Source of the DNA: Stropharia rugosoannulata
Taxonomy: Eukaryota > Basidiomycota > Agaricomycetes > Agaricales > Strophariaceae
Length of the DNA stretch: 64,000 nt
Direction: 5' to 3'
Assembly: GCA_028532985.1 (NCBI GenBank)
Contig: JANCIK010000006.1
Span: 1,488,001-1,552,000 of the forward strand
Part shown: piece by piece, positions 1-11,869 of the stretch
Numbering within the stretch: position 1 is the first letter of the stretch
How the letters are laid out: each line of letters begins with the position of its first letter
The notes under the pieces: model-generated
The model's database searches: none
What the model was told of the DNA's origin: nothing
What the model saw: only the letters and a program-made list of their open reading frames with translations
Program-made: the position numbers and the translations under genes

Positions 1-131
1 GCCTGTCGAACGCCAGCACTGCTTCGCGCCGTTCCTCCCTCCTCCAGCGCCGCCCGTCAGTCAGCGGAGTCACGCACACTCGTGCAGCAGAGGGGGGACA
101 AATCGCGGGTCTGGTTGACTTCACTGCTGCG

Positions 132-1490
132 ATGCCGAGCGGATTTACACCCATCCGCACACCGTCAACGGGCAAGTTCGATCTGACGACGCTCGGATAT
201 GCATCTGTCTTCGTGCAGTTCCCCAAGACGCCCACTACGCCGTCTCCATACCTCCGAGAGTACAGAATCAAGCGTGGCGAGCAGCCTGATACGCCAGTCT
301 CCGCAGGACCCAAGTCAGTGAAAGCTGCGCTAGCCAGCATCCCGTTATCCGCGGGTGTTCTGGGCCACATCCCTGTGCCAGCCATTCCGGTCGAAGCAGA
401 CACACCCAAGCAGAAGACAGTCAAACGATTCCGCTCGTTAACAATCCTCCGCCCGGCAAAGGCCAAGCCTAGCAAAGAAATGACGAAGAAACAGATGTAC
501 CCTGCGCTTAAACAGAAGAAGCACGCGCCACCACCGCTCGCAAACGAGCTCGCGCTTATGCAGTTTGCGGATGGCGGGCGGCTTGAAGACCATGCGCAGC
601 GCATGATGGAAGCACAGGCGCGCGCCGCGGCGGGGCACGCCGCTGGCAATGCACCCGGTGTCGGTGTCGGCACGGTGCACCGCGATGCAACAGGCGGTAT
701 GTGGTGGGATGCAGACGAGGAGATGGAGTACGCGCCCCTCATCGACGGCGAGACCTCACCAAACGGGACCTGGGAGGTGTTTACCACGCTCTCGCCGTCT
801 GCGGATACGAACGCGAACCCACCGGTCAGCGCCAACAGCAGGGCGGAGCGCAGCTCGGTGTCCACTGCGGCGTCGTCGCTTGCACCAGGACGCCTCGTTC
901 AACTGCCCGAGCTCACGCACGCAGGCGATGCCGCGGCCTTCTCAAACGTCGACCGTGCCCTGGCCGCGCCAATGCGCACAAGCAAGCCGAGCGTGCTCGC
1001 GGTCCCGACACGCGCGAAGCGCGCCTCGCCGCATCTGACTGCCGGGTTCCTTGTCGACGGTGTTACATTCGTTCCAGTTCCTCCAAGCCCGGGCAGCCTG
1101 AGCAAGACGAGGATGGGCAACGGTGGAGGTGTGGTCAAGAAAGCGCGCCGCCGCCCTGCCCCGCTCAAGCTCGCAAACTCGGCACATGCCGTGCGCTGCA
1201 GCCGGCGTTCGCCGAGAGCGCCAGTGGCCGCACCTGTATGCGCGCTTCCCCCCGCGCCAGCGCCCGCACCAGAACTTCCCCTCCCCAATCACGAAACGAG
1301 CACAAGTTCTCGCAGAATGTTCCTAGAGGACAGCTTTATCCCTGAACCCATGTGTATTGACCCCTCACCTCCCCAGTCTATCCTTATCGGCGTAGGCTCC
1401 GTCTCAGACTTGTACGAACCCCAGGGCGCCCAGAAGAAACGCCGCGCAGGCGGTGTACGGGCCCTGTTTGGTCTGCGGCGCGCAGACTGA
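132..1490 (+). CDS. Hypothetical low-complexity protein
   Basis: A single-exon frame of 452 residues beginning at ATG 132, with no catalytic domain I recognise. The N-terminal 150 residues are basic and Pro/Thr-rich. A short acidic aromatic stretch, MWWDADEEMEY (about residues 190-200), is the only segment that looks conserved. The rest is Ala/Ser/Pro-rich, ending in a basic tail (KKRRAGG...LFGLRR). No signal peptide or membrane segment is visible. The long shadow frames on both strands come from its GC-rich composition. It is probably an intrinsically disordered nuclear or cytoplasmic protein; its function is unknown. The length of the frame and the clear stop make it likely to be a real gene. 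Confidence 0.7.
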   Translation: MPSGFTPIRTPSTGKFDLTTLGYASVFVQFPKTPTTPSPYLREYRIKRGEQPDTPVSAGPKSVKAALASIPLSAGVLGHIPVPAIPVEADTPKQKTVKRFRSLTILRPAKAKPSKEMTKKQMYPALKQKKHAPPPLANELALMQFADGGRLEDHAQRMMEAQARAAAGHAAGNAPGVGVGTVHRDATGGMWWDADEEMEYAPLIDGETSPNGTWEVFTTLSPSADTNANPPVSANSRAERSSVSTAASSLAPGRLVQLPELTHAGDAAAFSNVDRALAAPMRTSKPSVLAVPTRAKRASPHLTAGFLVDGVTFVPVPPSPGSLSKTRMGNGGGVVKKARRRPAPLKLANSAHAVRCSRRSPRAPVAAPVCALPPAPAPAPELPLPNHETSTSSRRMFLEDSFIPEPMCIDPSPPQSILIGVGSVSDLYEPQGAQKKRRAGGVRALFGLRRAD

Positions 1491-1856
1491 ACTGTATTAT
1501 ACCATGTATCGACTGGACGCTTTGTTCGTTTCTTTTACCTGGCCGGTACTTAAGCTATGTTGAATAATTAGGTGTACTTCTAGCAACGATTCATTACTAC
1601 GACGTGACGTCCCGCTTGCCTGTGGCTTGCATGTATATACCCACTGTTGATTAGATGTTTACATACCCTTTGTATTGTTAATGTATTTGTGTTTTGATAC
1701 TCACAGAAAATAAGTGAGCGACGGGGATGCCCCGCAGCGCAAAACAATTTTACACATAAGTTTACAGGAATACAAGAATACTACTAGTAATACATATCCG
1801 ATGAAGCTTCATCTCGGAGAACTACTACAAGTGTCATGCTCAACAGCGTGATACCC
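1491..1856. other. Intergenic, convergent 3' ends
   Basis: AT-rich spacer between two genes that end towards each other. It should hold both 3' UTRs. I see no open frame, repeat or RNA gene in it. Confidence 0.6.
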
Positions 1857-2959
1857 TCAATTAATCTCACTGTTTTTCTTTCTCCTCTTTTGGACAAAAC
1901 TGACAAACGGAGGGATGGCCTTGATCCGCTCCTGAATCACACGGCGCATGTCTTCGAAGCCCTCCGCATTCGCGCTGCTGCAGAGAGATATGCCCGTGCG
2001 CGAAGTCCCTGAATCGTTTTCGAACTTCCGGACTGACGACGGTTTGTAGCACAAATAGATGTTCGGGCGCATTATCTCTTTCTCGAGGGCCTCGATATTG
2101 TCGATCTCAGCCAACTCTGTCGCCCATATGATCATGGCGGAGTGACAGTCCTTGCAGATTTTCGATGCTCTGACAGCGTCTTTGATCCATGACTTGGTGG
2201 CCTCCTTCAAGACTGTCTTGTATGCCTCTTGATATTCAATCTAACTTGTGCATTAGTGGATCCGACCGCATTGATATCAATGAGACGCACCCATGGGGTA
2301 AGGCAGTGGACCGGGAGGTAGTCGACGACGGACAGAAGAGGCGCGCGACAAAGCTTGTGGGCAGCCTTCTCAACAAATTGCGGATAGTCATGCTTGAAGC
2401 CATGGAAGAGCAGTTCTCGAGGGTGAGACGAAATAAAGGTTCTACCACATTGTGGCACGTAAGCACGGACGAACAGCAACAAGATACGAGAGTAGACACA
2501 TACTTCATCCGCATCTCACACATAGGCATAGCCGCGAATACCTGGTACTTGTTTGCGGCTTCGGCCAAGGGCGCGAGCACTTCGAAACCCAATTGTGTAA
2601 GGTCTGGCTGTTTCTGCGGGCGCGCAAACTGAAACAGGATCTCCAGTACGTTGCTGGGGTCTGACAGATGTACTGGTATATCCGCCGTCTCTACCTCTGT
2701 TCCTGGAAACGAGCCAGTCGTGGCTTCCAGATACTTGCGGTGTAAATGGAAAGTCACACCGTCAGAGGATATAACAGTAATATCAGTACCATCTTTCTCT
2801 GGGACTGTTCACTGTAGTTAAGATTTGTCTAACAAGCGCCAACACTTGCGACGACTCACAGTCTTTGTGTACTGTAAATTTTGGCGGGCTCGTTGCTTTC
2901 CTCGGGGGAAGCTCAGGTTGGACTGATGCTTCTCGCTGAGGAGAGGGTCGTTCAGACAT
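1857..2959 (-). CDS. BTB/POZ domain protein
   Basis: Four exons on the minus strand (2959-2860, 2804-2504, 2441-2291, 2240-1857) join to 312 codons with GT-AG introns and preserved frame. The start is MSERPSPQ. After a Pro-rich leader, the second exon carries the BTB signature: DGVTFHLHRKYLEATTGSFP, then a helix-rich section (LEILFQFARP, ELAPLAEAANKYQV). This arrangement is common in a large Agaricomycete family of stand-alone BTB proteins, which are inferred to dimerise and sometimes act as Cullin-3 adaptors. The C-terminal 128 residues are helical and Lys/Glu-rich with no named domain. No BACK, Kelch or zinc-finger partner is visible, so the substrate is unknown. The family call is firm; the role is inference. 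Confidence 0.85.
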
Positions 2960-3190
2960 TATATGATCCGTGGTGGAAGATGGCTGGCTACTGGAAGCTG
3001 GCAACGAAAACAGGTAAGAGATGAAGGATGAGGGACTGTAAGACAAGTTTTCAAACATCCCCACTGTTTTATACAGCACTTTCGATGCATTTGCCTGGTT
3101 TGCCTCCGCTTGAACTGGTACATATTAATGGGCTGTCTAAAAATAGTGCCATGTCTAGCCTAAAAATAGATAACTACATAGTTGGTTTAT

Positions 3191-4555
3191 TCATATTGTG
3201 TGTATTACAGAGTCCGTAAACTGAGAATCAGAAATATTTGTTAGTTCAATAGCCTGAGAGTACATACTGGATGATGACTCTGAACAGTCGTTGTGAGGAG
3301 AATTATAGCTAGGATTGTTACGACAAGACTCCGTCTCCTCAGTGCTCCGAGTTTGTGGCATGTCTAGTACGGTCACGATATGTCCAATCTGGTTGTCTAC
3401 AGTAGTATCTGGTGCACGAAAGCAGCGATAAATAGAAGTTACAACAACGAGGGTATTGCAGACGAGAAGGGATATTGATGCCTGTAAGGGGGTTAATTCA
3501 GAGGACAATCCACTACATAAATCAGATTGAACCCACCATAAGATGAGCAAAAACAGACGCCAGGAGCCCGGTGTCTGCTCTTTTCACAGCTCCTCGAGCA
3601 TAGTAAGTGCCGAACAGAACAGAGCTTGAGATAAAGCAACAGCAGAATGTAATGAGACTAGCAGAGAAACATGCCAGAACTAAGCGTCTAGTCATCTGAG
3701 GAAGTGAGAGCCTCCGCCAGAATGCTAAGAAAGGTATGATAACAAGCACCAAGTCGGCAGTTGACTCCACTAAAATACACTTGAGCCGGATTTCCCCTCA
3801 TTGAAAATAAAGAAAACGCACTTGCTATGCGGTATGCAATAGTTGCTACTGACAACGGGCATTGGTAAGGGTAGGATGTATCCCAGGAAGCACCATGTAT
3901 CTTGCATTCAATGATAGTGGCAATAGATATAGAAGGGCCTGACATGCCGCAAACGACCGCGAACCATATACTGGCCTTCTGCGTGACTGACTTGGGAGGA
4001 GCGAAACGCGCTATTGAAAGCGATAGACTGACGCGTGTATACCTGTATGAAAATAGAGATATGTGTGAATAAAAAAGTCTACTCAATTGGACCCACGCAT
4101 GTACGTGGGTGCATCATCAGTAGAAGTATTCACCAGATCAGAAGTGGGTTAAAGGCTTGAGAAATCCACGTCGCCGCTACAAGGAGTTCTGGAAGGTCAA
4201 TTTCAGCATTTGAGCTTCGGGTTGTATAAGACGTTGAGTCTTCTTCTACGTACCTCGGTTGCATATTGCTCTCAACCACAGAGTTGGGAAATATACGCCT
4301 TCGAAGGAGAGACACAGGATGGCTAGATAGTCGTCCCACCAAAGCTGCCTGATTTTAAACCTTCTATGAATACGATAGCTCGCTGAAACAATGGCCAGCA
4401 TGTGCAAGACCGTTAGAAATCCTGCATGCAAGATGCGAGTTAACCTGGCGCTTTTCGACGAGTGTGAGCAGCAGTGACCAACCTCTCCAGATGGTAAGTT
4501 GGTGCTTTAAATCACGGCTAGCGTCTTGACTGGCATTTACATTCGAGGATAACAT
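3191..4555 (-). CDS. 7TM rhodopsin-like integral membrane protein
   Basis: A multi-exon minus-strand gene. Exon 1 (4555-4483, MLSSNVNASQ...) splices to 4421 and gives GFLTVLHMLAIVSASYR followed by the loop RQLWWDDYLAIL. The WWDD-type loop after TM1 is the hallmark of the fungal rhodopsin-like family (Pfam Fung_rhodopsin). Later segments include SLSLSIARFAPP, a long TM with ADLVLVIIPFLAFWRRL, a TM at CCCFISSSVLF, and the last TM SLLVCNTLVVVTSIYRC. A Ser/Thr/Glu-rich cytosolic tail ends at 3191. The internal exon near 4150-4090 is uncertain. The ligand and function are unknown; no retinal-binding lysine motif is evident. A diverged paralogue lies at 25418-26716 with the same exon 1/exon 2 layout. 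Confidence 0.8.
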
Positions 4556-5817
4556 GAATCGGTAGAGAGCGATGAGCCAGGTTTTGTCTCGTCTCGCGTT
4601 GAGAGTAATCGCGAGGGAGTCATGTAAGAGGTAAGGCGGCTGCCACAAATATCTGGATGTCTTTAAAAAGGCTGCAACAATAGAGCAGCTCAATCAAGCA
4701 CTTTCAATTTGATAGCACTTTCCGGCGCTTGTCATCTTAAAACAGTATTAAATGACACTAGAGAATATGGCTTTACCACCCTTATTCTTATGTGAACAAG
4801 TGCAGAAGGCGCATAAGTAAGTTGTCCATTTAGCTTATTTCTGTTTCCGGAAACACGGATAAGCATCAAACTCAAGAAGTAAAATGGAAGCACAAGAAGT
4901 TTCAATAAAAAGGTTAAATGGACCTTCTTTGGTTTCCGTGGAAAGGAACATAGGTTCTCATGTATCCTGTTTTGGTTGTTTTATAAGGTTGTATTCCGTT
5001 TTGGGGGTTGAGAAACAGCAAAAAACTAAACGGACAACTTGCTGATTGAAAAAACAGCTTTCTGTAATATTACTTGGCAGTTGACTTTTACGAAGTTAGA
5101 CTTAGTAGCAGCGAAGCCGTACTCCGAATTCCAATGTATGTAACCTACGAGCAAGACACATATTAGGCTCCATTTCGACGAAAGTTCCTGTTACATACCT
5201 GTTGCCAGGAAAGAGATATGTAAGAACGCCCCAAACATGATATCCCCGCCCGGGCCCGCTGTCCAGGTCCGGTGCTTACACCCGAGTTTTAGGCGCTCCA
5301 TTTATTTATTAATTGATGGCTGCGATATTTTGCTTTCCCTGATGTGGTATGTAAGGGTATGTGATTAGGTTGATTTGTATTTCTCATATCCAATGTCAAA
5401 AACGGCTGGTCCTCGCATCTGAGGGGTAGGCCTAGGTCAAGGTCAAGTCATTAGTACTGTGTCATAAACGGTGCTGGGCAATTGATGGGCACTGCAACAG
5501 TTACCCAACCTAACCATGGCATTACAAAGAGGCGACCAGGTACACGTATTAGCTGCTATTACATGGTGGAGCACAGAATATTCCCATGCCACAGACTCTT
5601 ATCTTTGAATAGAGTACGACACGACAAAAGTTCAGGGACATTCGTTCTGCAAAGAAACTGATTTACTAGTGTTCCCGAAGCTGTTATTTACTGCAATGCT
5701 TTCTTTACCAATTATACATACAATGTCCCGGTAAATAATGAAGGTATTATTTTAAGAGGTATCCCACTAATAGATCCAAATGTAAGTATCGATTGTATAT
5801 GTAACTGAAGCAAGAGA
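4556..5817. other. Intergenic, no gene seen
   Basis: About 1.26 kb of AT-rich sequence between the 7TM gene start and the RhoGEF stop. No sustained frame, tRNA-like B box, terminal repeat or transposase fragment is visible. It probably contains the 7TM promoter and the GEF 3' UTR. Confidence 0.5.
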
Positions 5818-8800
5818 CTAAATATGATAAGTGCGGGTCGGAGGTGAGCGAGGGGGTGAATAAGAAGTGGGGAAATATGGGGCTGTTGAAGGAGAAGAAA
5901 GAGCGCCAGGCAGGTATAGGGGTATCGTTGGAAAGAGCTCGATGACATGTTGCATGATCCCACGAGGTGGTCGACCTCCAGGCGGAACAGTGGGTTCTGG
6001 CATATTGAGGACTGCGTGAATGCGGGGCTCCTGGTCCATGCGTTCCTCAGTACCTTCAGTCGGGATGCTCGCGCTTCCATCTATGCTTCGGCCATCCCAT
6101 ACGCAACGGATCTCGTTGCCGGTTATAATTTGAACGAGTCTCCCAGTTTCGAGGTGACGGACTTCGATGAACCGGGTGTCAAATAATAATACGTATGGTG
6201 AATGCAAGGCGACACGCTCCGCTATGCCTTCCCATTCAATGATGCCACTTTTTCTGCTTGGATGACCCTGTCTGTCTACGAAGAGGCCGATTTCTACATC
6301 ACAGAACAAAAGTTAAGGCCTAGATAGACAGACAACGTAATAAACACAGACCATCATAGCACAACAGAAACTCGTCCTCTCCGGAGCGGAAGATGCCAAG
6401 CGGCCGGCAAGCATCACATCGCTTAGTTAAGTGGGGGAAATTAGGATCGTCTCTCTGGGGAATATTGACGCTTTTGTAACTGCAATATAAAGGACAGCCT
6501 TAGTTAGAAGTGGTTCATTATTGATCAAGAAGCGAATTGTGACTCACTCATTCAGGTCCATGATCATGAAACCCTTGGCACAAAGGACAGCGATTCTTGC
6601 TCGCAGGAAAATTAAATCGTGGGCCTCTGGAAAAGAAAACTCTTTAAATGTTCTAAACCAGTCGTTTTTTCTTTTCAGAATACTGTTGCTAGCCCTAGGA
6701 CGTTCATTGATTTTGTCTATGACTGGTTCAACCGCTGTGAATACGCATTCGTTCTATACAGATAGGTATAAGTCAGCATAGCAAAACAAATAAGCACATA
6801 AAAGATGGATACAAACCCCTTTCCTCTTCATGTAAATGACCAAGGTGCGTGTTTGCGACACACCGACGCTGAAGAAATGGACATCCTTCCCTACTTTCTG
6901 GGGAGTTTGTGAGGCATGTATACTCCCGGGAGTTGTAGGGACCAAAGCTTCCAAGTGATAAGCAAACAGCACCTTTAAAGCATGTCAGTAAAAGGAAAAT
7001 AAGTACATTAATCCTTAATCCTACCTTATCGGCCAGTACAAGGAACAAACCAAAGTCCTCTAAGATCGAACACTGCGTGACCATCTTGAGGTGTAAGACT
7101 CGACGTAACGCTGATGTTAATGTTTCCTGTCAGAATCGTTCACCATCCCCACAGACACTTATACACTTACATCGTGAATCATGTCTATATCCTATCCAAA
7201 CACCCTCGGCGCACCCAATGGCCACCAGCCCTCGTCCATCTGGTGTATCTAGTAGCATACCATGAGACATATGAGGTGTATGACATAGTGAATAGCATAC
7301 TGAATGGAACGGAACAAGTAACCTTGCCCGTAAAAAGCGTTCCGTCGTGCCACACAGACGAATTTGGGCTCGTTTGCATTGTTGGAAGCAGAAAAGTGTC
7401 AACACTCAAGGTCTCAAGCTCGAAAACCTTGTTAGACTCCTGGACCACCTTGCGCAGCCCTTTAGACTCTTCAAGTTTCTGCTTCCATTCTTGCCTAGCT
7501 GCCGACGATTCCGCACAGAGAGTGTATGTCCCGTTGTTATTCAGGCGACCATAATGGTGAATTGTGAAGGGGTATAAAACCCTGGACGTCCCCTGTTCTC
7601 GCGAAGAGACACTCATGGCATCTGTTGGGCGATCGTTGTGAACACTGCCACTTCCTGTGCTGTGGTTTCTCAAAGATCGCATCTTGCTTGCACTCCTTTG
7701 AATGGGATTGTCTCCGAAGCTCAGGAGATTCAATAAATCGAGGGGTATAGGCTAAAAGGACGTCAATACAGTGCTAAGTATAAACGGAAATGGACAAACT
7801 CGGCGATAAACGTTGTATTTCGTGACCCCTTCGTGCTCTTGAGGTTGTGTCATTACCACTATAAGAAATTGATGATGAGAAGATACAATAAAAGAAACAG
7901 CATGGATCACACTCACGGTAATTATCGAACAACATCACGAACAGGATTTCCTCCGCGCCGCTGTCCTGTTGCTTGCACAGCAATTTCCCAGTGTGAATCA
8001 GAGATCGTTGTTCATTCAAGAGGTCCATGTCCTAGATTTTGTCAGTCATAATACTGGTCGTCCGTATCAAATTAAAAATTTACCACGTTCTCTCCCGGCT
8101 TAAACACCAAATTTGAATTATACTTCCATAGCTCAACTTTCTGTTTTGAAGCAGCCACCCCAGGTTCCGTTTCCCTCCCAAGAGCTTTGATTACCTCTAT
8201 GACCTGTGGGATCGTGTCTCGGTCGTCGTGAGACATAGGCGTCTCCGTTAGAATTTTTTGCAGGAGGAGCTCGTATCTCAGCAGACGTGGAATAGGCCGA
8301 TTAATGAAACTTTTCATATCCAGTCTGTGAGCGTCCGGGTGACGAATCGTGTTCTGCTCTGAAATGAGTGACCATGAAATGTCAAAAACATGGACTATAT
8401 AGCTCACCGACACAAAGGTTTTGAATCGATGATTGTTAGCCATCTCGTCATCAATTCGATAAGCGGCAATTGGGTAATTTGGAATGTACTCCATATATGC
8501 CTCCCGGAAGTTGAGTGCGGCGTCAAAAACCTTTTCTGTAATCGAACGTATACGAGGGTGTTCTTCCCGCTGTATTTCATGGAGGGCCTGGACAAGTCTT
8601 GTATGGTGTGCGCGCAGATCGTTATAGTTGTGGAACACATCCGTAATGAACTGATCGAGCCGCCTTGGGGGTATAACAGGCGGCTCAGAGTTGCGCAGGG
8701 GTCTCACGTACATCTGTGGTGCAATAACAATGAGAGGGGGAGACAGCAGGAATATGCGCGTATGACTTACCATCTCAATGTTCTCAAGGTCACGGACGTA

Positions 8801-11637
8801 TGCCATCTCCCCCTTGATCAGCTCGAATATGACAGACTGTCGCCTCTGCTCCTCTCTCGTGAAGCGCCCTAACATCTCTGGGGAAACAAGATCGTGCCAT
8901 TCCCATTTCCCTGTGTTCCCTTTCCCCATAGCAGACTGGAATGTACGTAATTGGGCAACGTTTTGTAGGTTCTGGATAGCAGCAATTGATTCTAGCAAGT
9001 AGTCGCCGTCTGGGTTTGACTGTTCTGTTTCCCGGTAAACTGCATCAAGCAGTACGGGATACTTTTGCAAGTGTTCCCCAGGCCTGTTTAGATAGTGTTT
9101 CAAATCGAGCCGAGGACTTCCCCCTGGACGTGCAGCTAGCTGACGGGAACACTTCTATAGGGCGCCAAACTAATGGTCAGTTTCCTTCATGAAGCCTAGA
9201 TGACAAGTTGCCTTTCAGGACTAACCTCAACAAAAAGGCGAAACTCCAGGTTATGTTCCAGTTCCTCCTTCATTCTTTTCTCTGCCAGAGGGTGGTGACC
9301 GACGTATTCCGGATACACTGTTCTAAATTCCACTGCGGCACCAAGAAAGATATCACCGACACTCTGGATGACAGGATGCTGCTCCCGCTGCCTCACATAC
9401 AGAACCTCCAATAATCTCCGGTTACATTCAAGGAGTTCCAATATGTTTCCGAACACCTCTTCAATGAACTCGTCCAAAACCATCGGCGTCATTATAGGAG
9501 GGTTGGCGGTACGGAGTGGACGTATAAAGACGGTCTCCACGATGTTGAGATCTTCGATATACTGCTCCTCTTTGCTGATGAGCTTGTGAATGATGCTGGT
9601 TCGATGAAATGACCGCGTTCAACTCATGAAAGGGAAAATAAAGTAGCACTCTTACGTCTGCCGGTTTATCTCATTAGTGGTCAATGAGGCAAGGACTTCC
9701 CTCGGGACTTTCTTTGACCATTCTTCACGCGTTGATCCTGAAGGCGATTCCGTTAAGCTTGGAAGTTGCATAATCCCCTGAAAATAGATTACGTTAGATG
9801 GTTCCAATGGTTAACGAGCGCATTGATACTGACCCTCCTAGGACAGGAATACGTGTAACAGGGTCTCTCAGGAATGCATCCCGGTGAATAACATTTTGTG
9901 AGGACCGTCATGACACCTGTCGGTAGTTCTGCCCTCTCGATAGGTGCATCGGATGCGCCCTCTTGGTCATCCATAAACATGTACACCTCTTCAACACCAT
10001 CCTGCAGCACACGCGCGCCCCACTCCACCTCGTAGAAAAATAGAGTCGACTGTAGAGAGCGTGCGACTAGGAGAGCGGCACGTCGATCTGCCGGACGTTG
10101 GGTACCGTGGTCATAGACAATCCCCCTTTGTATAATTGAATGCAATGTTGACTAGACGAGCTTCATCAGTTGTCCCCAAGCAAGAATAGTGCATGAGAGC
10201 ATAGTGAGTTTACTTACGACAATATCCTTCCCAGTGAACGCTCTAGGATATGGAATGCTCCCTTTTACATGCGTACCCCGCGGCACCAAGTCTCTCAATT
10301 GTACGGCCAGATGTGATAGCAAGGCTGGATTGATAAAACGCCTGACGTCGTCGTCAAAGAAGCCATCCCCTTCTTCATAACCATGCAACTCCAAAATATG
10401 GGTGAAATTTGCGATTTGTCGGATGACACTTGTATTCCGTCTGTCAAGGTCATTAGGGCCAGCCCAGTCATCCATACGATCGCCATAGGAATCCGTCGTA
10501 TCTCTGCGTGTAAGAGGAACTGATTCTTCAGCGATGCTCATTGTACTCAAGTCACCATTCGTATACAGAAATTCATGGCTAGAGGGTGGGCGTAGCATAC
10601 TATATTGGCCTGTCGTCCTTGTCAGATAACGATTTAAAGGGGAAGTGAGATGCATTTATACTCATTGTTGTCCCTGCATCGGGAGCCAAGTTGGCTTGCT
10701 CTGGCTCTCTATCTCGGGATCTCCACCTGTCTAGTATTTGCGAGTCCATGCTTTGGTAATGACTGTCCGCTATTGAGGCTTCGTAAGTTTCTTCTGGGGG
10801 AGGCGCGGTATAGTCTTCATCTTCATCTTCAATAGGAGGACCTTGACCTAACGAAGCAGACGCATTGGGATCGTCGCCGGCTTTCTCTATGTAACCAGGA
10901 AGGAATAGGCCTGAAAATTGGTCAGGGTACTCCGTTGTGGGAGACGTCGGCACCACGTCGTCCTCGGCTTCCCAATCAATTACCTCCACGCCTGAAGACC
11001 CTGCACCATTGCCATCCACCGAAGGCTGAGATTGCGACGAGTAACGCGATGGAGAGTATATCCGAGAGATCTTACGACTCAGTGGCCTAGCACGCGCAGA
11101 ATCACTGCTTGTTGAGGGTTGAGATTGGCTGATGGTGGCATAAGTACGGTTAGGCGCTTGGAGGCTGAATGTAGCTTACAGATTAGATGGCCCTGGCTGG
11201 TTCGCGGATGCGGATCCGGACGCGGACGCGGACGAGGATGAGGATGGTTGTCGCGACGAAGGCTGAATGCTTGGTCGAGGGGTCGAACCAGGGGGCTGTG
11301 GTAAAGGTCTTCGTCGAGTAGTTGTGGCCACATTTGCAGATCCCGCTGCTGGCGCTGGGGTTGGCTGAATGATAGTAGGAGGGCGTTGCGAAAGGGGACT
11401 TGGCACATCTAACGACCAGGGTTGATGGACATGTCCGCACACCAATGTTTAGTACTCACAAGTCGGCGACGACATGGGGTTTGTCACTACACCAGTCGAT
11501 ATGTTACTATCAATTGCGGAACCATTTTCGGAGGGCGATACTAGGGGGGTGTCAGAGCCCGCAGAGCTCGACGCGAACCCATGGAAGACTGATTTGTACA
11601 GGTCGTCCAAGACGTCTTCGCCAGGATCGTTGGACAT
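5818..11637 (-). CDS. Rho1 guanine-nucleotide exchange factor (Rom2-like), tandem DH
   Basis: A long many-exon gene starting at MSNDPGEDVLDDLYKSVF (11637) and ending at TAG 5818-5820. Domains in order: a disordered Ser/Pro-rich N-terminus; a DEP-like region (YPRAFTGKDIV near 10220 and RRAALLVARSLQSTLFFYE near 10060); a first DH module (FIRPLRTANPP... to LKHYLNRPGEHLQKYPVLL, about 9650-8930); a second DH module (YVRPLRNSEPP... to INRPIPRLLRYELLL, about 8880-8090); a PH domain (about 8030-7420, LIHTGKLL, VMLFDNY, GVTKYNV); and a C-terminal CNH domain (about 7400-5950, GLVAIGCAEGVWIGY, FVDRQGHPSRK, IEVRHLETGRLVQII). The DEP-DH-PH-CNH order matches yeast Rom1/Rom2 and S. pombe Rgf proteins, which activate Rho1 in the cell-wall integrity pathway at the plasma membrane. 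Individual small CNH exons are approximate. The gene is divergent from the methyltransferase upstream. Confidence 0.88.
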
Positions 11638-11869
11638 TGGACAGCCGTTTGGATAAGAGGACTAGAAAGAGAAACGCATATAGACGGGTGGTGAAATCGG
11701 AATCAAGAGGAGACCAAGTCGCCGTCCGAAAGTAATAATCAGCAATCTTCCCAGGCCCAGCCTCAGCTCGTCGCCTCTTCCTTCGACCTCACTCGCCGCC
11801 CGCAACCTCAGTGCTCACAGCCTCGACAACGAGCACACATCCTCACGGCGCTATCACTCGCGTAACCTA
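11638..11869. promoter_or_regulatory. Shared divergent promoter (RhoGEF / tRNA methyltransferase)
   Basis: Only 232 bp separates the two divergent start codons, so both promoters must sit here. It holds CT-rich runs such as TCGTCGCCTCTTCCTTCGAC but no clear TATA box. That it is a true bidirectional promoter is inference. Confidence 0.5.

Noticed and set aside
899..1292. Two minus-strand frames inside the first gene
   Set aside because: They are GC-driven shadows of the 452-residue plus-strand frame.
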